A DNA stretch of 64,000 bases from Nomia melanderi (GCF_051020985.1 NC_134999.1:17427660-17491659), one strand, 5' to 3'; counted from the first letter of the stretch, positions 1 to 12,192 are shown. A program made the numbers and translations. Notes: generated by a model from the sequence alone, not told the origin.

Positions 1-1028
1 CTTAATTAGTCATCACATTATTCAATAAAAGATTCCCTGGATCAATTCCGAATCAATTTAAAACACTTTCCAAGGAAACCTCAGAATACCTTGTGCCAAA
101 CAAAGGAACATTCAAAGAGGCAATACCGTGCTCGTCTCGGCCACAGTGTCTCCACAGCGGCGGTCTCAATCGTTCCCTCCCGCAAAGAAGCGTCACGCCG
201 ACGGAACTTTGAAATTCCTCCCCGGCGGCGATCGATAATTCACGCGCGGCCGGCCGGGTTCACCGCGTTACAACGTGTTACAAGGCGTCGCCGGGTCGCT
301 GGCACCGCGTCGGAACGGGACACCATTAATCAGAGGCGTCGGATACTTCGTTATTCCCCCGGACGCGCGGCAGAAGTGTGCCAGCGGAAAGTTCGCGCCG
401 GCTGACAATCGATCAAGCTGTAACTCGAGAAGAATGTTGTCCGGCCGTGGAATTGATCATCGCGGGACGCTCGCGCGCGGGAACCGGCGTTGAAACAGAA
501 ACTTCGGGCGCCCGGCTGCCAACTTTGCTACCCTTTTTTCCGGCGTTCTCGCGCGTCTTTGAATATTTCACGTGAAACGCGGAGACGTTCGAGGGGAGAG
601 AGCCACCGCCGTGCTCTCTGGACCAGAGTCTCGTGATCAATTTGCTATGACAGCGGGCCGGGGCCACCGGAGAAAGGAGAGGGCGAGGAATAAATTCGGT
701 CAAGGGTGGCTTTATTGCCTCTACCATGGAGGAGGACGACCGACCTGGGGGAGCATCTTTGAAGAAACATCGATATGAATCGCTTTCGCGAAACTACCTG
801 GCCGCTCGAGGGGAAAACTTTATATCGCGTGCGCTGGCAGCTGGGGAGACCGACGTGGCTTCCAACCCTTTGCACTCGGCCGTTTCATTGGAAATATTCA
901 TCGGTTTTTAATGTAGATTTAACACGGATAATTTAGGTGATATCTTGTTAGGATCGCTTCGAAGGCAGACGACGCGTGAATTAAGAAACTGATTTTTATG
1001 CTTCTTATATTGACGCATTGTAGATGTA
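1..1028. other. GC-rich island, no gene recognised
   Basis: Positions 100-900 are GC- and CpG-rich with short overlapping open frames on both strands and no recognisable domain. The stretch 900-1028 is AT-rich. No transposable element was recognised here. Confidence 0.5.
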
Positions 1029-1241
1029 TTAACTCTTTGCGGACGAACGTCGGCATTTCGGAGAGATGAAGTGTTCATATTTGGAAGACTAAGTCGCAGA
1101 GAAATGATTTACTTACTCTGACAGCAAGACAACAGCTCGTAGTTTCCTTTTTTCCTATCAGTTAAGTAATTGATATTTAATTTGACTTCATTTGTTGAAG
1201 ACTTCGTAGATTTCAAAGCATCTTCGTCCGCAAAGGGTTAA
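1029..1241 (-). mobile_element. Family B MITE
   Basis: TTAACTCTTTGCGGACGA at the left mirrors TCGTCCGCAAAGGGTTAA at the right. It shares its right TTAA with the next element. Confidence 0.85.
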
Positions 1242-1469
1242 CTCTTTGCACTCGAGAGGTGACTCTCAGTCGCCAGTTGATTCGATACAACAAAACTATC
1301 AAGGTGAATATTTAGTATTTCAAATGGAACTTTGCCCTGCTACGTGAAATACTGAAACGAAACACCGTTGCTTAATTTATCTATAAATTATTGTTCAATT
1401 AGTTTCACACTATCGTCTGTATTTCGTCAGAAAATGTTGAATATTTCCATTGAAAAACTTTAGGGTTAA
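1238..1469 (+). mobile_element. Family A MITE
   Basis: Left end TTAACTCTTTGCACTCGAG followed by the subterminal near-palindrome GGTGACTCTCAGTCGCC. The right end is degraded (CTTTAGGGTTAA) and shares its TTAA with the next copy. Confidence 0.8.
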
Positions 1470-1713
1470 CCCTTTGCACTCGAGAGACACCTTTCACTCG
1501 CCATTCGATTTAACCCAAAGAAATTGTAAAATTCAAAATTCAGTATTAAATTTTCTATAATCTGCCAACGCATGGAACATCGAAATAAAATAGTTTCGTC
1601 ACTGAATTTATAAAAGGTGTTTCTTTATATTAATTGTAAAAAATACCATTGATGTTTCATCAGGAAATAAGGAATATTTGTTGCGAAAAATATTCTCGAG
1701 TCCAAAGGGTTAA
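1466..1713 (+). mobile_element. Family A MITE
   Basis: TTAACCCTTTGCACTCGAG at the left, CTCGAGTCCAAAGGGTTAA at the right. Third member of a B-A-A train that shares TTAA sites. Confidence 0.85.
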
Positions 1714-1739
1714 TTTCCTTATTTATTCTTTCATAATAA

Positions 1740-1872
1740 TAGGAAGCATATAAATGCTTCTCCAAGAAATGATTAAAATAGTTGATTGATTAATCTTAAT
1801 TAACGAAATTCTAGGGTTTCTATAAAAGAATGTTTCAAAATCAGTTCAACTGCTCGACAGTTCTAATGTCAA
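1740..1872. mobile_element. Family L fragment
   Basis: The end GCTCGACAGTTCTAATGTCAA and the preceding ~100 bases resemble the right part of the family L copy at 42176-42401. The left end is missing. A separate family A right end (GAGTGCAAAGGGTTAA) stands at about 1918-1933. Confidence 0.5.
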
Positions 1873-1934
1873 CAAAATTCTAAAATCTTGCTATTACTGA
1901 ATTACCCAACGCCCGCCGAGTGCAAAGGGTTAAT

Positions 1935-3201
1935 GTACCAGTTGAACGAGAAAAAGAACAAGAAAAGCCTCTGTACTCTTCCTGATTAGAAGTGGCCAGC
2001 ACTGAAGTGGTCACTCGACGTCTGCGCGAGACCTCGGATTGGATTCGGTGCTTAACCCTTTTAGGAAGGGTGGTTCGATACCTTGAGTAGGGATTGTTTT
2101 GACGATTGCCAATGCAAATGTTGCTTCCTATTTATGGAAAACAGAGGTTCGATATCTCGAGTGGTATACCTGATTTCGAATTTCTTCCGACTGCAAAGTC
2201 GATTCGTATATAAAACAGACTCCGATACAGTTCTAATACGCTATCAATTTCTTGATTGAACTCCCTATCGATTCTCTTCATCTCCTTTATCAAATCAAAA
2301 TCTCAATGAAATCGAACGCTCAGTTATACAAACTCATTTCTGTGCCTGTTAAACGATCTCCCAAGCGAGAGTATTCGGTTACACGAGGCAATAATCCCCC
2401 GTGGTGACGGGATTCCGCGAGTTTATCCCCGGCAGTCTACGAAAATCATCTTCCATCGGTGGCGTCGAATTCCCGGATCCTCCGGAGCCCCGGATATTGT
2501 ATCCTGTCAACGTTACAGCTCGATAATTGCGAACGATACGAGAGCGGATTAGTCGCCGGTAAGCTCGGAGCCTGATCGTTGCGGCCGGCCGCGGATCCAC
2601 GGGAGCAGGGGACGCGAAGAAAATATTTTTCGCCCTCGTTCATTTTCCTCGCACTCCGCTCGACTAATATCGCCGACGAGGGGTACGTCGATATAACGGT
2701 AATCCGGTTAAACAGCCTAACCCTCGGAAGAAAGGACGGATGACGACGGGGACGGCGAGCGTAGCCGCCTTTCATCCCTCTTCCCGTCGACGTCCGCCAC
2801 CGTCGAACGATTTTCATCCGCCGATATCGCCGGCGACGCCGGCAAGATTGGAAGCGTTGGGAAGCGGAACAGGTGACGAGTCAATCTTGACTGTGTCTAG
2901 GCAAATACCGGTTTTCGACGGAGCGTCATGGACACCGCGGCGTCTCCGTGTGAAACCGACTAGTTCAAACCTTCGTGACTTTGGCAAACTTCCCGCCTGC
3001 TCGATAGAGTCGCTCGGGAAGATACGGAAAATTATTATGTTTCGGTTTTCGGATATACTGGGAAGAGAATTTTCCATTTGTCGGATTTCTTGGGAAGATC
3101 CGTGCGTGATTTTATCTTATGCGCGTTCTATTTGGAGATTGGCTTCTTGGGATTCGATGTGGGTTCAGAGATTTATAGCGAAGCAGTTCGCGTTTAATAA
3201 T
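1935..3201. other. No gene recognised; GC island at 2400-3000
   Basis: 1935-2390 is AT-rich without clear elements. 2400-3000 is GC-rich with short open frames on both strands that show no known domain. It lies downstream (minus strand) of the heat-shock-type promoter at 3484-3680, so it could be transcribed. Confidence 0.4.
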
Positions 3202-3432
3202 TTAACCCTCTACAGGTTGAATTTTTGATCATGAATATAACAAAATCTATGCAGTGTAAAATTAATAAATATCCACGTATGAATACGAATTAACGTATTA
3301 TACTCATCCTCATCAAGTTACGATGACGTTAAACTTTCACGCATATAAAAGTTCAAGTCAACTGATTACTTAATATTATTCGCCACTTTGAGTGCAAAAT
3401 GAAATAAATCAACAATTAACAACATATGTGTA
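3202..3432 (+). mobile_element. Family G MITE, right end lost
   Basis: Begins TTAACCCTCTACAGGTTGAA and follows the 6572-6880 copy through the body. The subterminal palindrome and right TIR are missing. Confidence 0.7.
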
Positions 3433-3483
3433 GGAGAAAGAGAATTTTATTTGAAAGAGTATGATTTTTTCATGACAACTCAC

Positions 3484-3680
3484 AATAAAACAATAACCAA
3501 ATCAAGCAACGCTATTTATACACTCAGATGCTCTTGTCTCGCTCGCACACTTTCTAGAACATTCTTTCATTACCATGCATTAACTTTACGTATATTTGGA
3601 ATATTCTAGGTTCATAAAAAACGAACATTATTAACATAAAAATCATAGAGAAAATCGATATAGTCTAGAATATTCCAATG
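3484..3680 (-). promoter_or_regulatory. Heat-shock-type promoter, reading leftwards
   Basis: Read on the minus strand, this has the layout of an insect heat-shock promoter. Three heat-shock-element blocks lie at 3663-3675, 3599-3613 and 3552-3564. The last is a perfect three-unit element, TTCTAGAACATTC on the plus strand; the other two are exact 14-base inverted copies of each other (TTGGAATATTCTAG). Next comes a GAGA-like stretch, GCGAGCGAGACAAGAGC (3531-3547), and then a TATA box, TATAAATAGC on the minus strand (3511-3520). Transcription would start near 3485-3490 and run towards lower coordinates. No heat-shock protein coding sequence follows; the first few hundred bases downstream hold a family G element and then a GC-rich region without a recognisable protein. 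It may drive a noncoding heat-shock RNA, a spliced gene not recognised here, or be a relic. Confidence 0.6.
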
Positions 3681-5079
3681 CTTTAACATTCATTCCAAAC
3701 GCGCTCACAGTCGCGTCATTCATCAATTGTACACACATTCAAATACATCCATTCCCACATATGTGAGAGGTAGTTGTTGATGTAATAGACTGGTTGAATA
3801 TTCATTGGAAAGTGTAAGAAATTGTCGAGGAAGGTAATTATGGAGGACGAATGGAGGAGTAGAATAAGAATCTTGAATACTGCGAACCCTTTTACGGTTT
3901 TCTTGTTGCGACCGTTCGATATCCAATGATCACGATCACGGGGAAAGATAGGAAGACGAATAAGGGAGGTTGGAAAGTTGCGCGGAGGAAAGTTGCAAAT
4001 TTACGGACCATTTCTGCCGAAGCATCGAAACTTTCGCATCCGGCCGAGTTCTCGTTAGGGTATTCATTCTTTTCAGCGATGGAAAAGTTCTGCTCCGATA
4101 TCGTTTAATTATTCAGTGGAAGATCCTCCATTATACAGTCTTTATACTCTAGGAAAAGATTGCCCTGGCGACAATAACAAGCCTAGCACTGATTGTTACG
4201 CGAGAAATCGTCGAGAGGTTCATTCCCAATGGAATCTTGAAGGTGTTGATAGATTTCTCAGCGCCGACGATGATGCTTGAAATGAAAATTCTGCGAAACA
4301 ATCGTTCCGAGACACCTCCGAACTTCAGTTAAGAGATGCATCTGCGAGGGACACTGCAAATAAGATTCATGAATATTCCTCGAGACGCCTCTCAAGAAAG
4401 TAGTCGATCATTAAATTTGATCAACCTCTCAAGAAAGCTTCCGAAACGTCTGACTCGTTCAGATTCTACTACTTGTAGATTTTATCGCACCTAAATTGTC
4501 ATATTCACGATTATCTTTCAAAATAGAAACATCTCGATTTAAGTATCACACCGCGTGTTACGCGCCCAAAAATGACAGTAGGACACTCACCGACGCTGTC
4601 GCGTGAGATGGGGAATTATCATCTGTTTCTTAAACACTAACTTCAGAAGCATCGGTTCTCTTTGTAGAAGATATTCGGAGAATTTTCGAATTCTCTAAGT
4701 AATGCGACTACAATCTGTTTCCTTGTGATAACCGGTTCTAGTGATCGAGTACTTCTGAAACGGAGCTAATTTAGAACAGGGTGTTACGCACCCAAAAATA
4801 ACAGAACACTCACCGTCGCTGTCGCGTGAGAAACAAAAGAAAGAGCCTCTACCCCGGGAGGCCAATCAGTATGCGTGTCCGGCAAAGTCGCACTGATTGG
4901 CCGATTGGTAGATGCTCCTTTTTATGCCGACTTTTTTTCCTTGATCGTCAGTTAACAACATTGGCTCGCGTAATCAACGACCACCCAGTCTCAACAACTG
5001 ACGTAGAAACAAGCATCCAAAGTCAACCTCTGTGTTGATGAAATTGTTAGAATCACTATATTACTTCAACATTGTACTT
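3681..5079. other. No gene recognised; contains an LTR-like direct repeat
   Basis: A ~50-base direct repeat occurs at 4556-4608 and 4782-4832, each starting TGTTACGC and containing CTCACCG(A/T)CGCTGTCGCGTG. Just after the second copy is a hairpin with arms GGCCAATCAGT (4860-4870) and ACTGATTGGCC (4892-4902). The TGTTACG start suggests remnants of LTRs, but no LTR end is clear. Confidence 0.45.
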
Positions 5080-5325
5080 TTAACCCTTTGCACTCGAGAG
5101 GCGCCTTTCAGTCGCCACTGGATTCGACCCAACAAAATGATAAAATTTCAGATTCAATATTAAATTTTATATAGTGTATCAACACACGGAACATCGAAAT
5201 AAAATAGTTCTGTCGCTTAATTCATACAAGGTATTTCTTTATATCAGTTGTAAAGTATCATTGATATTTTATCAAAAAATAATGAATATTTGCTGAGAAA
5301 AATATTCTCGAGTGCAAAGGGTTAA
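5080..5325 (+). mobile_element. Family A MITE, intact ends
   Basis: TTAACCCTTTGCACTCGAG and CTCGAGTGCAAAGGGTTAA are perfect inverted ends. The subterminal palindrome is the G/C variant GGCGCCTTTCAGTCGCC. Confidence 0.92.
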
Positions 5326-6571
5326 GTGTGAAATTATATTATTTTTGGTGAAACTGAACAAACCAGTTCAACAACCTTATCACCCTATCACTGTAAGAAG
5401 TCGTAGGGTCCGAGCGTGAATCGCGAAGTCGAAACCAGAAGCAACGACTAATCCCGTCGCGGACGCGCTCGCGAACACCGCGCAATTAGACATAATTAAA
5501 AAACTATTCCCAAATGGTAAAACATAAATTACTCGGACACTGTAGATCGTCCTTTCTATAAAACATCGGAAACAGAACGTCAGTGAATTCACAGAAATGT
5601 TCCGAGAAGAGTGCGCTGAAAAATATTCGACGGCCGATTAATCACAGAGCACCACCACTGACGCATCACCGATACTCCGGTAGAGCGATGTATTTAGAAG
5701 AAATCTCTCTGGTGAAATTCGCAGGAAAAACGAGCAAACGCGATGAATGAAAGGAGCAACGGAAAAATTGGCCGGGGACAGAGTGCGGTGGCAGGCCATT
5801 AGCGTTCCGCCGTCTTAATGGTAACGGCTGACGTTAAGTACTAGCTGCCTACCAGCGGCATTCGGTTCGTCCCCTATTTTCCTCTCTTTTCCCGCCGTAA
5901 AAACCGTCGCGCTGCACGCACAAACAATAGCGAAAGGGACAATATGGCTGTCGCAGCCACGCGGAAGCGCGGGACGATGAAACACAGCGAGAGAGCCGGC
6001 ACAGAGGAGCCTCGCCGTAGCCGGGAGCCGCGCGCGGGCCAGAATTTTCATTAACTTCTCGGAAAATTTGACACTCGCGCAACTTTCTTCGACTCCTCGC
6101 GGAATTCCGTCTTATCTCACTTCCCGGCTACATTGGCCGGCGACAGTTCCGAATGAAAATATCCCCGGAATTCCTCGTTCCCGCTGTTACCTCTTGCCAG
6201 ATGAAAAGTGAAGTTAAGTTGCTGCAGCGCGGAAGATTCGTAACGCTGTTCGTTTCTTTGGGACTGGGCTGGGTATGACATATCGTAGGTTCCGACTACT
6301 GCAGTGTTGTAAATTTAAATGTATCAGTCTACTTGAAAATTGTTGTGTTTAATAAATAATGACTTTAAATTAAAAGAAGCAATGTTGGTACCTAATTTCA
6401 AAAATAATTTACTGTTAGTATCACAAATTATTAGACCCAATAGAAATATGATTTTACTTAGAGATAAGCTACGTAATCTAACCAGTTTCCTGAAAATTCG
6501 AGTATAACGTCGTTGATGTCCGACTAATGGTAAGACTACTCTACTGAAATCTTCAGAATTTCGACTTAACC
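5326..6571. other. GC island, no gene recognised
   Basis: 5400-6250 is GC-rich with overlapping short open frames; none shows a recognisable domain. The remainder is AT-rich. Confidence 0.4.
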
Positions 6572-6880
6572 TTAATCCTCTATGGGCCGAATTTTTGTTC
6601 ATGATTATAACAAAATATACGCAGTGCAAAATTAATAAATATTCACATATGAATACGAATTAACAACGTATTCAATAGTTTCAATAATTTCATCAAACAA
6701 ATATATTTTGTAACTTTCAAGTTACAACGACGTTAAACTTTCACGCCTGGGTATATAAAAGTTTAAGTTAACTGATTACTTAATTTCATACGCCACTTTC
6801 AGTGCAAAATGAAATAAATCAACAAGATGCCAATATACTGATATGTTACTTCAAAGTTACATGTGCCTACAGAGGGTTAA
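6572..6880 (+). mobile_element. Family G MITE
   Basis: Left end TTAATCCTCTATGGGCCG, right end CTACAGAGGGTTAA. The subterminal palindrome near the right end reads GTTACTTCAAAGTTAC. Confidence 0.85.
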
Positions 6881-7680
6881 CTTGCTATATTCTGTGACGA
6901 ATGTTTTGAACTGAATTTGAACCCTAAGTACTATTCATTTCTTGAATATAAATTATTACTTTTCTATCAATCGCTCAGCTTTGGATTAAACGTAGACACA
7001 AGTCCAAATTTTGTCTTTTCCTAATAAATTATTAACGATAAAATAGTCGTATCGATTATAATTCCGAAATAAATCCAAGGCAAGTGATAAAAGTGAAACT
7101 GGAACTTCGAAACTCCGCAGCTGATTTAAGTGCACAGACGTCATCAATTCATATTCGGTAGTCGGGCGAGATCTGCATTGTCTGATTAATCGTATAGTTC
7201 GATCACTAGGCGCACCCGTAGTATAAATAGCGTTCAGTGATACAAATCGGAACACGATCGGCCAAGAAACGCAACACGGCCCGGGAGCGTGGCTAGCTGT
7301 CGTACAAGAGCGATGACAACAATTATGGCAGATTTATGAACTCGCTGCGCCGTTACTCACCGTGTCAGGAGTTAGCAAGTTGCCGGGGCAATGGTATAAA
7401 TCAACGACGGTGGCTACATACTAAGGAGAGGCCGTCATGCTTGAACCCCTGGCTCCGAGGCAGACGGGGAAGGAGAAACGGAACGCGTGGAAGGCTTTAA
7501 GCTGTAGAGGCACTCGAGGCTCCCGCGGACTTAACCGTAATTAAACGACGCGGATCCACCGCAGACGGTCCACCTGCTGTACCGAGACTCTGTCTTGTTT
7601 ACCAGGGCCAACCGCGCGATATTTATTTGGCGATTATTAAACCCTGCCGTTAATATCCTTCGTATGAAACTGTTATAAGA
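6881..7680. other. No gene recognised
   Basis: Mixed composition, with a TATAAATAG at 7222 but no gene signal downstream. 7270-7600 is moderately GC-rich. Confidence 0.4.
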
Positions 7681-8090
7681 ATGGATATTACAGTTTTCTT
7701 GGTAATATTATTGACATGTTATAATTATGGATACTACAATTTTTTTTTGGTAATATTATTGACATGTTATAATTATGGATTATATAATTATGTTAGAATT
7801 ATCACAGTTTTCTTGGTAATATTATTGACATGTTGTAATTATGGATATTACAATTTTCTTGTTAATATTATTGACATGTTATAATTACGGATATCACAGT
7901 TTTCTTAGTAATATTATTGACATGTTATAATTATGGATATCAAAGTTGTCTTGGTAATATTATTAGCATGTTATAATTATGGATACTACAGTTTTCTTGG
8001 TAATATTATTAGCATGTTATAATTATGGGCATCACAGTCTTCTTGGTAATATTATTATCATGTTATAATTATGGATACTACAGTTTCCAT
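7681..8090 (+). repeat. 46-base minisatellite, about 8.5 units
   Basis: The unit runs ATGGATATTACAGTTTTCTT then GGTAATATTATTGACATGTT then ATAATT. Eight full units and a partial ninth are seen. The third unit is about 20 bases longer. The open frame across the first units is a by-product of the repeat. Confidence 0.92.
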
Positions 8091-9201
8091 AATATTGAAA
8101 ATGTTATGTAATATTACTAATAATATAGGTTACTAATATTACATTTGATAATATTACTATCACGTAACATAAACTATTACTAACATCAACAACATCAAAT
8201 AACCCCGTATCAACCTCTATAAACCGAGGACACCTTCCACAGAAATGTAAATCGAACACCCACGATATCACTTGCACTCCAGCCGCTAAAACTACTCGCG
8301 GAATGACCCACGAAAAAGTTAAAGGTCACATTCGAATGAGAGCGCGTCGCAGAAGTGCCGCGGGTAACTAGAAAAAGGTGGGAACGGGAAAAACGGAGCG
8401 GTATCTCTGAACGAGCAAAAACCATCGGGAACACATCGTTATCGTTTGGCCCGCCGTTAACTGTCAAATAAAGCGTATCGCGAGACAAACTTGCTACTGG
8501 GAACGACGAAACCTTTAACGGCCGGCCGGCTGGTACTCGTCCTTTGCCTAGAATTTACTTCATTGCGGATCATTAGCGTGTCGCGGCGCAGTTTGCGCTA
8601 GCCGTACGCTCGCCGAAATTCCTCGCGATAAAGTCCGCCCTCGCTTGGCCGTTTATCGGCGAGCCGCGGACGTTATCGCGACGGTCCACGGGTCCCGTTA
8701 TTGCATATTAGCTGACCCGGGAACCTTCGCGGGGGATTGTTTGCCCCGCCCGGACCCTCTTCCCGTTTTAATTTTCACGATCCTCGGGGCGGATCAAGCG
8801 GCCCAGTCTGCTCGCCGCGACGGTCTGACAACGCACGTGCTTATTCCGCTGTTCCGTGTCTCGCGCGTGTCCAATATTGTGACCCGCGTCGTTCTCCGGA
8901 GGCTTACCCGCCTAATCCGTGTCAGACCGTGACAGTTACGCGAGCTGACCCACATTTTCCGATTCCCGATGATAACACCGCTGGACGAGGAATTTTATTG
9001 TCCCGGTAATATGCTCATTTCTGTGGAACGATGTTGCATTGTTTTATGGTTCCGTGATAATACGTTCGTCGTTCGACTCGTGATTGATGTGGACGGTATA
9101 GATGTAGGGCTTTAGATGATCTATGTCGGAGCTGACCAATTTTCTTCGCAGACATGTTTATATGTGTTATACAACTCGAGCACCTCTTCGACTTTCTTAC
9201 G
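8091..9201. other. GC island, no gene recognised
   Basis: 8200-9000 is GC/CpG-rich and devoid of elements. Short open frames on both strands show no known domain. Confidence 0.4.
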
Positions 9202-9256
9202 TTCACCTTGCCGTACAATGACGAGCGAGACTCACGATGAAGATTTCTAGACTAAT

Positions 9257-9493
9257 TTAACCCTTAGCACTCCAGATGGTTTTGTAATTTATCAGCGACT
9301 GTAACTATTTTTATGGTACCTCTAGTGAAAATGAGACATGCTGTGACATTCCGTCGATATTTTATTTCTCTTTTCAGTACGAAATTTGGATGCGTGGAAA
9401 ATTTAATAATTTTAGAGTAGTTTCTTTGATTCGTTAAAATATTTGATATTATAACTGGTGCAATAGTGGAGCCAACGGAGTTCAAAGGGTTAA
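9257..9493 (-). mobile_element. Family C MITE
   Basis: TTAACCCTTAGCACTCCAG at the left, GAGTTCAAAGGGTTAA at the right. Inserted in family M; shares its right TTAA with family D. Confidence 0.88.
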
Positions 9494-9942
9494 CACTAGA
9501 ACTACTGAGCATTTCATACGATTGATATGTAATCTCTATGAAAATTGTAACAATAGCTTATTGTCAGTTTTTTAGACACTCGTTATAGTATTCAAATGAA
9601 GCTATTTATTTTTAAGATCATTTCAAGATCATTGAATGCTTTTAACACTTAGGCGACTAAAAAGAACTATAACTAGAGCCTCCTCCATTACCTCCAATTG
9701 AACTCATTCAATTGATTCAGTTAAAATCTGTATTTTGTGAAAACAAGAACGGTATTTGATGAATTGTAAATAATCCCACTTCAAGACTTACGAAGTAACA
9801 AAAGAAAAGATAAACAAAATAGAAGGCGATACGTTGCTAAGTGAAAAGTGGGAGATCTCCCCATTCGGTTGGCTAAGTGTTAAGATATTAATCATTGCGA
9901 AATGAAAAGATCAAAACCCTGGTACGGTAGTTCTAGTGTTAA
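9490..9942 (-). mobile_element. Family D MITE interrupted by family K
   Basis: TTAACACTAGAACTACTGAG at the left, GTAGTTCTAGTGTTAA at the right, with the body broken at an internal TTAA. Confidence 0.85.
9642..9883. mobile_element. Family K MITE nested in family D
   Basis: TTAACACTTAGGCGACT at the left and GGCTAAGTGTTAA at the right. Only copy seen in the window. Confidence 0.8.
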
Positions 9943-10121
9943 CAACCGATGTTATTCATTACCCACGGATCAAAACAGCTATTTTGCTATTATCGTTGTA
10001 TTATCTTCAAATAAAATTTCCACTTGAAGCAGAATAGACAGTTTTATTGCATTTCTTCCAAATTGTCGATAGTAGAATGGTACATGTTCTTAATGGCGAA
10101 AGTAAATAGTCAAGGGGTTAA

Positions 10122-10380
10122 CGGTTGTGGTAGGAAAATAGGGATAGGAGCAATGTCTGCTTCGCTTAGAAGAGGAAAAGGAATAACTCAATCTCGCAAT
10201 TGAATTAATTAATTTACGTGAGTGCAAGAGGCACACGTTTTCGAAGCACTTAAAAAGAATAAATAGGCGCAAGGATGCAATGCGCCACTTGTAATCATCT
10301 AGTGTGCCAGGTTTGACGCATGCGCCACGGTTTGGCCACCTCTGATCTATGCGATTTTTCGAGGATCGATCGTTGAGTTG
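10122..10380. other. No gene or element recognised
   Basis: Mixed composition. A short minus-strand open frame lacks any recognisable motif. Confidence 0.4.
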
Positions 10381-10568
10381 TTAACACGTTGACTGACGCG
10401 TCACCGATGACCGGAGCTTCCGAATTAGATAATAATCATAATCTTTATGATTAATCTTTAGTTATCTCGTAAGATAACTGATGTCGAATCAGAATGCTCA
10501 CTAGCGTAATTAAGATAATAGTGCAAACTTGTCTGCAAAGATGTCTTTCGTGGCAGTCAACGTGTTAA
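10381..10568 (+). mobile_element. Family E MITE (short)
   Basis: TTAACACGTTGACTGACG at the left, GGCAGTCAACGTGTTAA at the right; subterminal CGTCACCGATGACCGG. Confidence 0.85.
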
Positions 10569-12001
10569 TTAACGATTTCTAATTTCGCCTAGGACTTCAA
10601 CTGTGAAAGGTCTATATCATCTTCCAGGGATTTAATCGTGGATTCATTAGTGTCGGTAGCTTGTCATTGATTTCAATCCAGCGCAATCTTAATCAACGAG
10701 CGACCAGTAATGTCTGACTTCTCAATGATAAGTAGCCCAAGAATAATTAACCGTTCAAACTTAAGCAACACGTGACCCATCAATGACCAATCCTTAATTT
10801 ATTAGTATCCCATCATTCCCTTGCCGAATTCAAATCTAATACAGACTCTAGTACTCGAGTGTCCCATCGGTCATCAATTCCTAATCCAATAACAAGCCGC
10901 CTAGCTGAAGCTATCCACTTAGAAACCAATGACCTATAAACACTCGTGCCTCAATGGCGTTCCATCCAACCACGCGCAACTTACGTCGACGCAATGAAAC
11001 AACCGAACGCAAACGTCGTCGAGCCGCATGTTCGCTAAACAAACTACCATCGCTTGAACAATGGTCGTTGATCAACGACCGGTCAGAAATCATTTAACCG
11101 TCTGCACGGTCGGTCGTTAAGCGACGCCTATTATCGCCCGCGGAAAAGCGTTCCGGGGCGTAAATAACGGCGACACCGTTACATAGTTAAGGTTAATTTC
11201 CAGTGGAACGGACCTTTATCTCGGTAATCGTACGTAATTAACGCGTGATGCGCGTGCGATAAATTATTCACCGCGCCGCGCACGCTATCCCCGGCGCCGG
11301 CGAGCGGCGCGCGTCAGATCTTAGCTGGCAGGGCTGTTACGAGGAGTGTGGCCTGAATAAAAAATACCGGCGGCTCGATGCCGCCGTGTAAATTGGCTTA
11401 CTTACCGTCAACCCCCCCCCCCCCCTCTCGTCCCGATGTAACCCGGCTATCATTACGCGACCGTGCGGAACATCTAAATTGCGATCGCCAGCAGCCTCGA
11501 ACATGATGGAACGTTCCGTGCATGAAAGAGCGTGAAATTTATATTTTCCTTTATAATGCGCGCGAATCGTGCGTTCCATTTACTCCGAATGAAAAATGTG
11601 TTTCCCCTCTCGCGACGCGACGCGTGCGTTCCACGGGGTAAACAATATTTATCGCCCCGCGGGACGCGATAACGTGAATTAAACATCGCTGCGTTTCAAA
11701 CGGTAGATTGTAATTTGTGGATGGGAAGTGTGGAACGTGGAATCGTTGGTTCATGGTGGTGAAGTTGCAACGGAAGGGAAGATTGTAGTATACTTTAATC
11801 AAGTATATTTAACCAAGAAGATTGTAGTATACTTTGAACTGACCAAGACCTAACCAAGACCTAGCCAAACTTTGTAAGGCCGGGCGAACATTCGTTGAAA
11901 AATAAAGCACTTTGTATCTATACTTTCCTTCGATACAAGATTGTAAATGATTGTGGATTGAAATCGAAATTTATGAGAAGAAATCATTGATAATGAAATG
12001 A
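10569..12001. other. No gene recognised; GC island 10900-11700
   Basis: The GC-rich part includes a run of 14 C (11412-11425). A 16-base direct repeat (GATTGTAGTATACTTT) lies near 11781 and 11820. Confidence 0.4.
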
Positions 12002-12192
12002 TTGACACTAGAACTACCGTAACAGTCGAAATAACTGGTTCAGATATTTTTGTTCGATCAGTAATATCTTTGAAGCATTGAACGTTCGAAAAGATTTTGA
12101 AAATACTTTCGCTTGAGTACTATAATGAACGTCTGAAGAAACTGAGAATAATCTATTGTTACAATTTTTATAGGGATTGCATATTAATCATA
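12002..12192 (+). mobile_element. Family D MITE, right end lost
   Basis: Begins TGACACTAGAACTACCGTAA with the decayed palindrome CAGTCGAAATAACTGG. It is cut off by family F. Confidence 0.75.

Larger units (their letters stand above)
9202..10121 (+). mobile_element. Family M MITE split by two later insertions
   Basis: The left part (9202-9256) has the GAGCGAGACTC palindrome region. The right part (9943-10121) matches the body of the 46941 copy and ends CAAGGGGTTAA. The internal TTAA was invaded by a family C element and a family D element, the latter itself carrying family K. Confidence 0.75.

Noticed and set aside
1238..5325. Repeated CTTTGCACTCGAG/CTCGAGTGCAAAG units taken as a CRISPR array or transcription terminators
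   Set aside because: They are terminal inverted repeats of TTAA-flanked elements ~240 bases apart, in both orientations and without uniform spacers, in eukaryotic DNA.
7222..7240. TATAAATAG followed by TTCAGTG as a core promoter
   Set aside because: The initiator-like sequence is only about 14 bases from the TATA box, too close for a normal promoter, and no gene follows.
7681..7884. Open frame with repeated VILLTCYNYG-like peptide
   Set aside because: Produced by the 46-base minisatellite; the frame breaks after a few units.
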